Positions 8,565 through 18,248 of a stretch of DNA of 64,000 nucleotides are shown here, one piece after another. A program made the position numbers and the translations under genes. This DNA comes from Saccharomycopsis fibuligera x Saccharomycopsis cf. fibuligera. Taxonomy: Eukaryota > Ascomycota > Saccharomycetes > Ascoideales > Saccharomycopsidaceae. The notes under the pieces are model-generated. The model searched no databases, was not told the origin of the DNA, and saw nothing but the letters and a program-made list of their open reading frames with translations. The DNA lies in contig CP012810.1 of assembly GCA_001936135.1 (NCBI GenBank), positions 1,612,001 to 1,676,000 on the forward strand, in the 5' to 3' direction. Numbering within the stretch: position 1 is the first letter of the stretch; each line of letters opens with the position of its first letter.

Positions 8565-11500
8565 ATGTCTATTGTTAAAGTTTTTGGAAAGCTAAGGCGT
8601 TCTAAGCTCTTTCTTACCTTTGTTGCCCTTTTGGTGCTCCACTTTAGCTTTTCCTCTCTTTTCAAAAAGCCAGATGCCGTTTCTGTTGTAAGTCAACAAA
8701 ATGTCAGCAATGGTGCTAATGCTGATAATAACAACAATGCACAATCACAAATAGACCAAAATCCAGGATCCTTTTCTCCTGATGGGATATATCAAGGCGA
8801 ATCATCCAACCCAAACAATAATTTGAAGGCTTTGGATGATACAGAAACAGAAAGCATCTTCAAAGAACCAGAAGTCCCTACGCTTATAAATTTTGATCTT
8901 CATGACGTGACAAATTTTCTCAAATCGTTTTTCCAAGATCAAGAGAAAGTGCTAAGAGAGAAACTTAGATCATATGCCAAATACGTCAAAAACACTCAAC
9001 AGTCGTCCGAAATTGCAACAATCAACAAGCATTCGGAAATTGAAATTGATAATTTCAACTACGAAGATTATAGTGTTGAAGTCCCAGATATTTATGTCAG
9101 TAAATTCAAGGATCCTGATGAACAACTTCCAATTGTTAACAATTACGATATCAGATTCACTTTATCTGTTTACTTCAACTATATCAAGCATAAACTTGAC
9201 GACCTAAACAACAATGAAAACAAGGATTCGCCATCGTTTGACATAGATTTACCATTTCATTGGTATGACTGGGTCGATATCACTGCATTAAACAAATATA
9301 TAATATTTCATAACGATCCATACATACCCAAGGAAGATAAAGAAAGATATAATTGCGAATATATTAGCACCAATTTGGTGCGAAATTTTGGCGATCATGG
9401 TGAAGATTTGCCCGATGACAAGAATAGAAAAAAACCACATGAAATAAGATACAATCCAAAAACTTTTTGTCGCAATTTGGACCAAATCACTGATTTGACG
9501 CCTGATTATGAACAAAATAAAAATTCTTCCATCAACTTTAATGTTTTTAAGTGGACCAGGAAATCTTCAATTAGAGCTAAAATGTTGCAAAGTAGATCAT
9601 ACTTGTATGCTGGCGCTCCAACTCCTATTTCAATTATATTTTTAGTGGATCAGAATTTTGACTTGGAAGCAGAGAAAAATAAAAAGGTTAGCAATCTTAA
9701 GGCCAAAAGAGCAATGATTGAAAATATTGATGAAATACAAGACGTTAACAAGGACAAACGGGTGAATAATATAATAGCTTACGAATTTCCAATAAAAGGT
9801 GGCGGTACCGTGGGCCATGGGAAAAAATTGCTTGAAAATTATGAAGCAATAGTTAAGTTGTACATGGAGCAAGAAAAGGGGAAGCTTGCTGTAACTAATG
9901 ATCTCAGGGTGAATCCTCTTGATGATTTGCAAAGATTGGTACAGTCGTACCCGCCAACGAAGTTTCCTGAAGACCCGGACGAAAACGATCATGAGATTTA
10001 TTTGGACAATGAGGAATTGCTGGTCAAATTGTCAACAAAAGAATTTGAGTATGACCACAATCAAGCTATTCTCGATTACGAGGAGAAATTTCAACAATTG
10101 CGAGGGGAATTACAAAAGCAACAACAAGAAGAAATGAAGAAAGACGTCAAACTCGAACTTAAGTACAAAAAGGAAATTGCACATTATGACTCGCTCAAGT
10201 ATTCTAAAAGAGTAAAACCTGCAGAAGTGAAGAAACATTTTCATGAAGTGCCGATTGCCCCGTCAGCAGGCGACGATAGTGGTGACAAGCTCAAAAAGGC
10301 AGGAGGTCATTATGATTGGAGATTTTTCAACGGTATTATTGAATCAGAAACTGAAACCAGACGTACATTACATCATTTGTTACGCTCATTTTTGAAATTC
10401 ACTTACGCGAAAAATGTCCCAACTTGGATTGCTCATGGTTCATTATTATCTTGGTATTGGAACGGTTTGAATTTTCCATGGGATTATGATATTGATGTAC
10501 AAATGCCAATCAAAGATTTGCAAAAGTTTTGCAAATTGTATAATAACACTTTAGTGGTACAGAATTTGAATGATGGGTTGGGTAAATATTTTATTGACTG
10601 TGGTTCATCATTAACACATAGAACGAAAGAGTATGGGAAAAATAATATTGATGCGAGATTTATTGATGTGGATAAAGGAATTTATATTGATATTACCGGA
10701 TTGGCATTAACTGAAGCACCGTTACCTAAGAAGTTGATGAATTTGCGGAAAAGAGATCTACACGATTTAGACTCTGTGGATAATTCTACAACTATTATCA
10801 GAAACAAAGGGACAAAATATCCTTTCACAGTTGTCAATGAAGATACAGAAGAAACAGAAAAACAACTAAAAAAACGAGATGCTGACCCAGCAGTGATTAA
10901 ACCACAACAAATAACTCCGGCAAGAATTGTGAAAACTTACAAGGATGGGCTTACTCCAGAAGAACGGCTCTCCAAGAATGCAAGATTGCAAATATACAAT
11001 TGTAAAAACAATCATTTTGTTTTTTATAGTCAAATATCACCATTGAGACTCACCATAGTTGAAGGCACCAAAGGTTTTGTACCGTTCAATTATAAGCAAG
11101 TACTTAAGGATGAGTATCATAGTTCTGCCCTTTCAGGACAATATTTTGCTAAGCATTTTTATTTGAGGAAACTTCGACTTTGGGTCCATGCTTCTAAATT
11201 CAAGTCTTTTTTTAAAAAGCTTATCAAGGAGGAAGGTAATGGACACTACCGTAAATCTCTTTCAAAAAACTTGCACGCCATAGATAATGATATTAGTGAT
11301 CTTTCGCGATTTTTGGAATATGATGAAACTGTGCTCAAGGCGTATTATCTCAATCAGCGCATTACCAAGGAACATGAAAGAGAAATGGAAGCACTAAGTA
11401 ATGGAGACTCGGTTAAAGAAGTATTATTGAGTAATATTGAGTTCAAACCAATATTGAAGGATCATTTCTTGCACATGAAGAATGACGTAGCAAGAAACAA

Positions 11501-11855
11501 GAATGGTGCAATTGCTGGTGTTGACGGTGCTGCTACTGATGATAATAATGAGCAAGATATGTATGATTCGGTGAAGGGTACATTAGAAATGGACGAAATG
11601 ACAGGCGACGATGAAGAGGGATCTCTGAATGATGGCAAATTTATTAATGATGGTAGTGTGAGCAGCGGTAGTGGTAGTGGCGGTGTTGCTGTTAATGTTG
11701 CTGGATCTGGTGAAAATGAAGCGGTAAATGCCGGGGAAGGACCAGTATCAAAGCCAGAAGCTGCGGCCGAGGAAGCTGAAAAAGTAGCTGAAGCTGAAGT
11801 AGCAGAAGACACATTAGCTAAACAAGAAGCAGAACAAGAAGAAGATAAAAAATGA
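8565..11855 (+). CDS. MNN4: Mnn4-type LicD-domain regulator of mannosylphosphorylation
   Basis: A Golgi type II membrane protein required for adding mannosylphosphate to cell-wall mannans. The N-terminus has a short basic tail and one membrane anchor (about residues 15-33, FLTFVALLVLHFSFSSLF). The LicD/nucleotidyltransferase-like domain starts near residue 615 with WIAHGSLLSWYWNG and carries the DYDIDVQ motif that in this family binds metal and nucleotide. A family-typical upstream region of about 550 residues precedes it. Short charged insertions (for example around KKRDADPAV) interrupt the domain's C-terminal half. The last 50 residues are Ala/Glu/Lys-rich, recalling the KE-rich tail of S. 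cerevisiae Mnn4. At 1096 aa it is near the length of Candida MNN4 proteins. Which family member it is cannot be settled here. Confidence 0.85.
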   Translation: MSIVKVFGKLRRSKLFLTFVALLVLHFSFSSLFKKPDAVSVVSQQNVSNGANADNNNNAQSQIDQNPGSFSPDGIYQGESSNPNNNLKALDDTETESIFKEPEVPTLINFDLHDVTNFLKSFFQDQEKVLREKLRSYAKYVKNTQQSSEIATINKHSEIEIDNFNYEDYSVEVPDIYVSKFKDPDEQLPIVNNYDIRFTLSVYFNYIKHKLDDLNNNENKDSPSFDIDLPFHWYDWVDITALNKYIIFHNDPYIPKEDKERYNCEYISTNLVRNFGDHGEDLPDDKNRKKPHEIRYNPKTFCRNLDQITDLTPDYEQNKNSSINFNVFKWTRKSSIRAKMLQSRSYLYAGAPTPISIIFLVDQNFDLEAEKNKKVSNLKAKRAMIENIDEIQDVNKDKRVNNIIAYEFPIKGGGTVGHGKKLLENYEAIVKLYMEQEKGKLAVTNDLRVNPLDDLQRLVQSYPPTKFPEDPDENDHEIYLDNEELLVKLSTKEFEYDHNQAILDYEEKFQQLRGELQKQQQEEMKKDVKLELKYKKEIAHYDSLKYSKRVKPAEVKKHFHEVPIAPSAGDDSGDKLKKAGGHYDWRFFNGIIESETETRRTLHHLLRSFLKFTYAKNVPTWIAHGSLLSWYWNGLNFPWDYDIDVQMPIKDLQKFCKLYNNTLVVQNLNDGLGKYFIDCGSSLTHRTKEYGKNNIDARFIDVDKGIYIDITGLALTEAPLPKKLMNLRKRDLHDLDSVDNSTTIIRNKGTKYPFTVVNEDTEETEKQLKKRDADPAVIKPQQITPARIVKTYKDGLTPEERLSKNARLQIYNCKNNHFVFYSQISPLRLTIVEGTKGFVPFNYKQVLKDEYHSSALSGQYFAKHFYLRKLRLWVHASKFKSFFKKLIKEEGNGHYRKSLSKNLHAIDNDISDLSRFLEYDETVLKAYYLNQRITKEHEREMEALSNGDSVKEVLLSNIEFKPILKDHFLHMKNDVARNKNGAIAGVDGAATDDNNEQDMYDSVKGTLEMDEMTGDDEEGSLNDGKFINDGSVSSGSGSGGVAVNVAGSGENEAVNAGEGPVSKPEAAAEEAEKVAEAEVAEDTLAKQEAEQEEDKK

Positions 11856-12714
11856 ATTGATACTCTGGGGGTTTTTATTAATGATTTTCAGGTATTTGTT
11901 TGTTTGTTTTTTTTGCTTCTTTTAGTTCTTAAAATTCTTTGATGTTTTGTTTTTTGTTTTACTTTTTGTTTGACGCCTCGTTCTTTTAAACGTTATTCTA
12001 CCTTTTGTATTATTCATGCTTTCTTTTAAAATATGCTTTATTTTAACACACGCTACTCACTATTCTGCCATAAATTTGCTCTTACTTCATTTGCCTTGTT
12101 TATATTTGATCTTTTTTTTTTTCTTTTAGATATGGCATTTTGCATCACAGTACAATACAAGTTTATACGTTTATTATTATACTATATACCTTTTGATTAT
12201 TCACCTTCTATTGCAGCGATCTCATTTAAACAGTACGGTTGAACATCAAAGCTGTTTCGTGCATCGTATTTTGTTCCTAGTCTGACATTGTATCAATTAA
12301 TTGACACTTCATTGTGGCTGCTGTTTTAGGAAACTGCGCTACTGAAAATCGCGAAAAACTAAAAAGTCTCGAAAGGATTAAAAAAAAAAGTAAAAAATAA
12401 TAGACCGCCATGGCCAAACAAATAGCACGCTGACGGAATAGTTTAAAAATTCAGCCGGCTCCATTCAGATAGTTGCTGAACTTTTGTTTTAATCGCTTTC
12501 TGTTTTTTCTTTCTGCGTACATGGTCATAAGTCTCTTTGGACAACACTTAAAAGAGCTTTGAAAGTTGCATCGGTTTCATTCTACTACAGGACATATAGA
12601 TCACGCACAATCTGACAAAACCCCTAGAATACTTGCGATAATCATCATTAATTAACTGAATAATCTAATTATAACAATCATAATAATAACAAAGCCAGCC
12701 AACCAACTCACACA
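11856..12714. other. Intergenic MNN4 to STE14
   Basis: An 860-bp spacer between two plus-strand genes: T-rich MNN4 3' flank, then AT-rich STE14 promoter ending in an A-rich leader. No supported gene, RNA or repeat is seen; a short open stretch at 12033-12242 is low-complexity Phe/Tyr/Leu coding and is not called. Confidence 0.5.
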
Positions 12715-13458
12715 ATGCCCGCGAAAACTCAAGCAGACATCAATGAGAACCTTCCCGAAACAGTGTCCGTACAGGCCGCTGCTCTCGGCACCCTCTTTGG
12801 CTTCTCTATAGCTTTTCTTATACTTTCAGTAATCTCCGGCAAAAGTGATAGCGGATCAGTCAGAAAATTGGTTGCGTTACAACCTGTGGCTCTCTATGCC
12901 ATGGGGCTTTCGGTGTTTCATTTTTTAGAGTACTACATTACTGCCAAGTACAATTCTCTGCAAGTGACTTCAGATTCATTTTTAATCAACCATAGCGGCT
13001 CCTATACAGTAGCTCATACTGCTGCTTTAACCGAAGCCCTCTTTGAGCTCTATTTTTTCCCGCAATTCAAACTACACTGGCAATGGAGGGTGCCTTGTAT
13101 AACTTTTGGAGTATTGTTAATGAGTGGAGGTCAATGGTTAAGATCCATAGCGATGAAGACTGCTGGTGAATCGTTCTCTCACATAATTGCTACGCAGCAT
13201 AGACTGCAACATCGATTAGTTACTACTGGAGTGTATAGGATTTCTAGACACCCTTCATATACTGGATATTTTTGGTGGGCGATAGGAAGTCAATTGTTGC
13301 TTTGCAATCCAATATGTTTCATCGGATTTTGTGTGGTGTTATACCGTTTCTTTAAAGATAGAATTGAGTATGAAGAAAAATATTTGGTAAGCTTCTTTGG
13401 TGATGAATATGTGGAGTATAGAAAAAAAAGGGGAGTTTATATCCCTTTTTTGAAGTGA
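12715..13458 (+). CDS. STE14: Protein-S-isoprenylcysteine O-methyltransferase (Ste14)
   Basis: The ER enzyme that carboxyl-methylates the prenylated cysteine left after CAAX proteolysis, as on Ras and a-factor, using SAM. At 247 aa it matches the family (about 240). The multi-spanning N-terminal half includes GTLFGFSIAFLILSV. The signature C-terminal region carries HRLVTTGVYRISRHPSYTGY (about residues 163-182), then the paired membrane helices and the terminal RIEYEEKYLV...GDEYVEYRKK, all hallmarks of isoprenylcysteine methyltransferases. The ATG at 12715 is the only suitable start. RCE1, the enzyme acting one step earlier, lies 17 kb away in the same window; there is no shared operon. Confidence 0.95.
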   Translation: MPAKTQADINENLPETVSVQAAALGTLFGFSIAFLILSVISGKSDSGSVRKLVALQPVALYAMGLSVFHFLEYYITAKYNSLQVTSDSFLINHSGSYTVAHTAALTEALFELYFFPQFKLHWQWRVPCITFGVLLMSGGQWLRSIAMKTAGESFSHIIATQHRLQHRLVTTGVYRISRHPSYTGYFWWAIGSQLLLCNPICFIGFCVVLYRFFKDRIEYEEKYLVSFFGDEYVEYRKKRGVYIPFLK

Positions 13459-14648
13459 CAATTGTGCTTACCGGTTTTTCTAATTTGCTTCTTATTTTCT
13501 AACTGTCTTTTCTTTTACATGTTTTATTACTACTATTATTCTTCATGATCATTAGGAGCATTTGTTTAGGGTTCACTTGATATAGTCGTACTTTACTGTG
13601 ATACTACAGGATTTGTAGATTATTCCCACTACAAAGTGTGAAGTTATCAAAAACGAATCAATAAATTTACCAAAGTATTCACCCACTAACAAACCTCGTC
13701 AAAGTCGAGAGCCTTAAAACATTTCTGTTTTTCACTGGGTCAAACATTAGGTAGATTGTGTAAGACTGAAAGCATCCGCACGCACATGTGTGTGCGTGTG
13801 TGTGGCTAGAGTAGCGGAGATGGTGCCATTCTTGAACACTTGTTTGTTGATAATCAAATACGTATATGTATTTGCTGGCAACTCACACAAAAAGTTAATG
13901 ACGCATTACATTATATTACGCTGAATTAATAATTTGCCAACTACAAACACTTTTCAAAATAAAAACAGTTCACATTAATGTTTCTAAAAAAGAATAAAAA
14001 AATCAGCAAAACTAAAAAGGTGCAACACAATTAACAAACTTGAAAAGGCGAAGACAAAAAAAAAAAAAAAATAGAGAGGAATAAAAATACAAGACCAATC
14101 AACAAAAACGATATAAAAAAAAATAAAAAATAAAAAGTAAAAAATAAAACAAAAAAATTGTGTAAAAATGTTACAGTACTATACAAAGCAGCCTAGACCA
14201 TCTAGGCTCCATAATTCACAATGCCTAACAACTCTCTTGCCAATTGAAAGCCATTTGTACCACTGTTATTACCGACACTAGTTAATTTTAATCTATTGAC
14301 CAACATAAATAAAATTAAAAAAACGAGAAACAGAAACAGAAACAGAAATTAAGAGAGAAAAGAAGCGCTACTAGCTGCTCATATCCATATTCATATTATC
14401 GTAACATACTAAACGTAACACAGACACAGACAAAGGTCAAAATGTTTACTTGTCAGGCTAATTTTTATTTATCATTGCAAAAACATATGGAAAAAAATTG
14501 TTATGGCAATTCTAGCCATGTTATTTGACATGCGCAGTATCTTTTTTTTTTCTTTTTTTTGTTTTGTTTTTGTTTTTGTTTCTCACTTTCTGTTTCTCTA
14601 CCATATCTATTTTTTGTTCTCATGCTTGCATCCACACATTGTCATCCA
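13459..14648. other. Intergenic, convergent STE14/HFI1
   Basis: About 1.2 kb between convergent genes. It contains a short (GT)n-like tract near 13789-13803, A-rich runs around 14060-14160 and T-rich runs around 14540-14580, probably the 3' flanks of both transcripts. No gene is seen. Confidence 0.5.
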
Positions 14649-17111
14649 TCATGCCAACAAATCATGAATAAGCCACAATAATTCATCCCTAGTTCCTTCA
14701 TTTTTCTCGTTAACTCCAGTATCACCAGTACTTGAAATTCCACCAAATTGACTGCTTGTAGCTGAACCAGGAGCCGATATTGAGCCAGAACTTGAACCAT
14801 TAGCATTAGCATTCAATGTTTTAATTCCTGCTTTAGTGTTATTGTTGTTGAAACCTTGAGATTCATCGTTTGGTTCATTTTTCACTATTGATGTTATTTT
14901 ACCTTTTCCAACCTCATTGACGTTTCCATTCGCAATAGCTTCACCATTAGCATTACCAACATCATCTTCGTTCTTGATATTTGCAGCTTCATTTGCACTA
15001 TTATCAAACTGAGTTACACTTGGATAAGTTAGTCCAGTGACGTTGAATTTCTTCAATATCTGAATTGATTCAGGATTTAATTTTCTCTTCTTGAAAAAAC
15101 TTTCATCAATTTCATGATGGTCAGTATAATTATTATAGTCATTACTGCTATTGATACTTATATCATAGCCGTTATTATAATCGTAAGAATAGCCATCAAT
15201 CAGTGAACTTCCGCTGGTTGATATTGCTGTAGTGGAAGTAGAAGGAGCAGAAATGCTATTTCTGTGCTGCTGTATATGTGAATGAGAAGTACGACGTTGA
15301 CCATGACTTTGCCCATGATGTTGCAATTGTCCTTGTAAGATACGACCTCTTTGATAATTTTGTAAATCTTTACCAATTGGTAATAAATCAACAATTCCGC
15401 TATTATTAATTGTATCAAATTTGTAAAAATCATCATCTTTTAAAAATAATGTAGATATGCGGTCTAACATTCCATTAGGCTCAACAATATGTGGGGTTAG
15501 TTTAATGGTATCATAGATGTCTTCTGCACATAGAGTTATTTTGCGTTTTCTATCAATTTCTTCCATTTCTTCACGTGTTTTGGGCGTTCTGCTGGTGCCG
15601 TTATTGCTATCACTACTCTTCATTTTTTGAGACTGGTTGATAGCATTAATTGTATTTGATGATTCTGCAAAAGCTTCACTGTTAACTACACCATCTGCAT
15701 TAAGTAAATCTGATGATCCATTGATAGCATCAAGTCCATCCAATTCACTAGATAATCGTTGAGTATCATCATATCTTGTCTTTCTATACCTAACGGTATC
15801 AATTGCCGATTCAACAATATTTTTCAAATAGTTTTCTAATCCTAAAGTCATAATGTTAATGGCCAGATCATTCAAGTTGCCAATTAAGCCATTTTCTCGC
15901 ATTATTCCAATCATCCGAGATCTTAGGACGTTGTTGTCTGGTAATTCGTAGCTTTCACTGGATAATAGTGTTTGAAAACCGTTCATTATTTCTTGGGTCC
16001 ATGTGGTAACATTGCCTCCATTGGTAGTAGTGGCGCTGGTTGGAGTGTTTGGAGCATTAGCACTGGAGGTATTGGTGCCGCTAGCCGCAGTAGCAGTAGC
16101 CGCACCGGTGCCGGGAGTCAAACTTGACGACGAGCCGGATTTCTGTAATAAATTTAGATTTTTGTTGTTTTGATTGTTAGTGGTTGGTGAATTGTCTTTT
16201 TGAACTTGAATGGATAATTGATTGACATTTTTGCCCTTTAGCCTTTTATTGGATACATCGGGCAATGACAGATCCTGTTCGGATTTAATGTTGCCATTAG
16301 CCACATTTTTACCAGAATTGTTTGTTTTGTTGTTTGTGGAAATGGAGCTATTATTATTATTGCTGCTGCTGTTGTTGTTATTGTTTGTACTACTATTATT
16401 GTTGGTTTGTGCATTGTTATGGTTCGGCACTCCTGCTGGAATTTTGGGAAGCAATTCAAATCTTTCTTGAGTAACTTCACCTTGACGATACTTCCTGCTA
16501 ATATGAGTGATTTTTGGATTAGTATTTTTAGAAATATTTTTGATTCTTTTGCGCTCTTTTATTGTTAAACTCATAATTTCTTTCTTTAATCGTTCACGTT
16601 CATTAACATCATTTGAGTTTAACTTTTGAGGATTTTTATTCTTGTTTTTCCCACTCAATGTGTTCAAATATCCAAATCCATCATTTGAAACATTATTACT
16701 ATTTGGAGGATCTCTAAAAGCATTGGCTAACGAGGCTAATAAGAATTTATTATGAAATTTGATGAATTTCTGCTTGAAGTTGTTATCTCTAGTTAGGAAA
16801 TGTTTTTTAATTGCATCTTGAAATTCTGGTTTGGATTCTTTACCAAGCAAGAACTTGCAAAGAATAGAATAATAAAGAGGCCATTGTTGTTCACCAAGAA
16901 GTTCTCTGAATTGCTTGACTAAATCTTCAAGTTCTATTCTTTTGAGAGATATGGCATTAGGATTAATTGGTTTTCCCGAGGCGCCATTACTGTTGGCACC
17001 ACTGGTGCTGGCGAGGTCTGCAGCAGCAGCAGTACCACCAGGGGCAACGCTGCTGAGAGGTTTTTTGGACGGGGAATTGTTATTCACCAGCCCATTCTGG
17101 GTAGCAATCAT
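14649..17111 (-). CDS. HFI1: SAGA adaptor subunit Hfi1/Ada1
   Basis: A structural subunit of the SAGA histone-acetyltransferase coactivator, acting in the nucleus. The conserved N-terminal block (about residues 54-135) starts ISLKRIELEDLVKQFRELLG and includes FHNKFLLASLANAFRDP, typical of the SAGA-Tad1 family. A histone-fold region near residues 370-450 (MNGFQTLLSSE..., LAINIMTLGLENYLKNIVES) is where Hfi1 pairs with Taf12 in yeast. Long Asn/Ser/Thr/Ala-rich linkers make it 820 aa against about 490 in S. cerevisiae. The C-terminus ends NEGTRDELLWLIHDLLA. The ATG at 17111 gives a good start just before the conserved block. Confidence 0.85.
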   Translation of the reverse strand: MIATQNGLVNNNSPSKKPLSSVAPGGTAAAADLASTSGANSNGASGKPINPNAISLKRIELEDLVKQFRELLGEQQWPLYYSILCKFLLGKESKPEFQDAIKKHFLTRDNNFKQKFIKFHNKFLLASLANAFRDPPNSNNVSNDGFGYLNTLSGKNKNKNPQKLNSNDVNERERLKKEIMSLTIKERKRIKNISKNTNPKITHISRKYRQGEVTQERFELLPKIPAGVPNHNNAQTNNNSSTNNNNNSSSNNNNSSISTNNKTNNSGKNVANGNIKSEQDLSLPDVSNKRLKGKNVNQLSIQVQKDNSPTTNNQNNKNLNLLQKSGSSSSLTPGTGAATATAASGTNTSSANAPNTPTSATTTNGGNVTTWTQEIMNGFQTLLSSESYELPDNNVLRSRMIGIMRENGLIGNLNDLAINIMTLGLENYLKNIVESAIDTVRYRKTRYDDTQRLSSELDGLDAINGSSDLLNADGVVNSEAFAESSNTINAINQSQKMKSSDSNNGTSRTPKTREEMEEIDRKRKITLCAEDIYDTIKLTPHIVEPNGMLDRISTLFLKDDDFYKFDTINNSGIVDLLPIGKDLQNYQRGRILQGQLQHHGQSHGQRRTSHSHIQQHRNSISAPSTSTTAISTSGSSLIDGYSYDYNNGYDISINSSNDYNNYTDHHEIDESFFKKRKLNPESIQILKKFNVTGLTYPSVTQFDNSANEAANIKNEDDVGNANGEAIANGNVNEVGKGKITSIVKNEPNDESQGFNNNNTKAGIKTLNANANGSSSGSISAPGSATSSQFGGISSTGDTGVNEKNEGTRDELLWLIHDLLA

Positions 17112-18248
17112 TTTGATTTGAAATATATGGCTGAATATGAGTTAAATTATCTATAATGAAGTAAATTGTGGAAAGATCGATGATGATGCACAATTATGTG
17201 TGTGGCCGATGCAAAAGTTGAAAAGTTGGCCGGAGAAGCTCAACTGGTGGAGATGGAGATGAGGATAGGGTGAATGCTCGGAGAGACCAGCACGGTGAAC
17301 GAACAAAAAAAAAATAATAATAACAAAAAAAAAAAAAAAAAAAAAAAGATAATTGAACAAGCGATGTGTGTGAGTGATGGATGGTTTAGTATAGGGAGAA
17401 AGTGTCTGGAGTGCAATCTGTTGTTGTATGTGTGTGTTTCTGCTATTTACTTTTATTTTTTGGCTGTCGGAGAAGGAAACACCAAAATGGAAATAAAAAA
17501 TAAAAAGTAAAATAAGTAAAGAGCAGTGTTGCAACAGCTACGTAAGGAGAAACCCGCCCAGCAGACTAGCTACTTAAGGTTAAAACAGAGCAATCAATCT
17601 AAAAACACGCTCTGCAGTTGATGCTGAGACGAATGGCGCTTCCAGAAGTGGGAAATGATGGCTTCAAACACGGTCTAGATGCGTTGCAAGAGGAGGTGAT
17701 AGATGGATGGAGCTGGTGGTTTTGGTGGCTGTTTTTGTTTTTGCGCAGTGATTTCAAGTGAAGAGAGAAGAAAACGATCGAGATTGAGACTGAGCGAACG
17801 AGAGACTGCGAGTTGAGGAGCGGTTGTGCGCCCCGGTGGGAACCAATACAGCGGTGCCTTGGACGGAGTATGAGCAGAGGATGAGGTAAACTGCGTCTAC
17901 ACACAACCAAACAAGACAAAATATGCTGCTATTAACACAAGAAAGAAATAAAAATATAAAAGTACAAACCGTCGTTAATAAATGGCAAAAGTAATATAAA
18001 GAAACACAGACAAGGCAGCAATGAATACGCCTACTCATAAGAAGAAAGAAGTAAACAGGAATATACAGAAGAACAATAGAAGCACTATGTAGATGTATAG
18101 CAATGCAAATGAATGATAGTGATGGGTGATTGAAATTAACAACAAAAAGAACAAAACTCGTCAACAACGAAGCACATCAAGCAAGCAGACACGTTCCCCG
18201 GTATCTTTCAAAAACAACGAGCAAAACCCGAAAGTCAAAACTCCATCA
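17112..18248. other. Intergenic: HFI1 promoter and SIZ1 3' side
   Basis: A 1.1-kb spacer: HFI1 upstream region with a poly(A) run at 17327-17347, then the 3' flank of SIZ1. Several minus-strand open stretches are low-complexity and lack family resemblance. No gene is called. Confidence 0.5.

Noticed and set aside
13780-13805. GT-rich tract as a telomere-like or Z-DNA element
   Set aside because: Too short and imperfect; an ordinary microsatellite.
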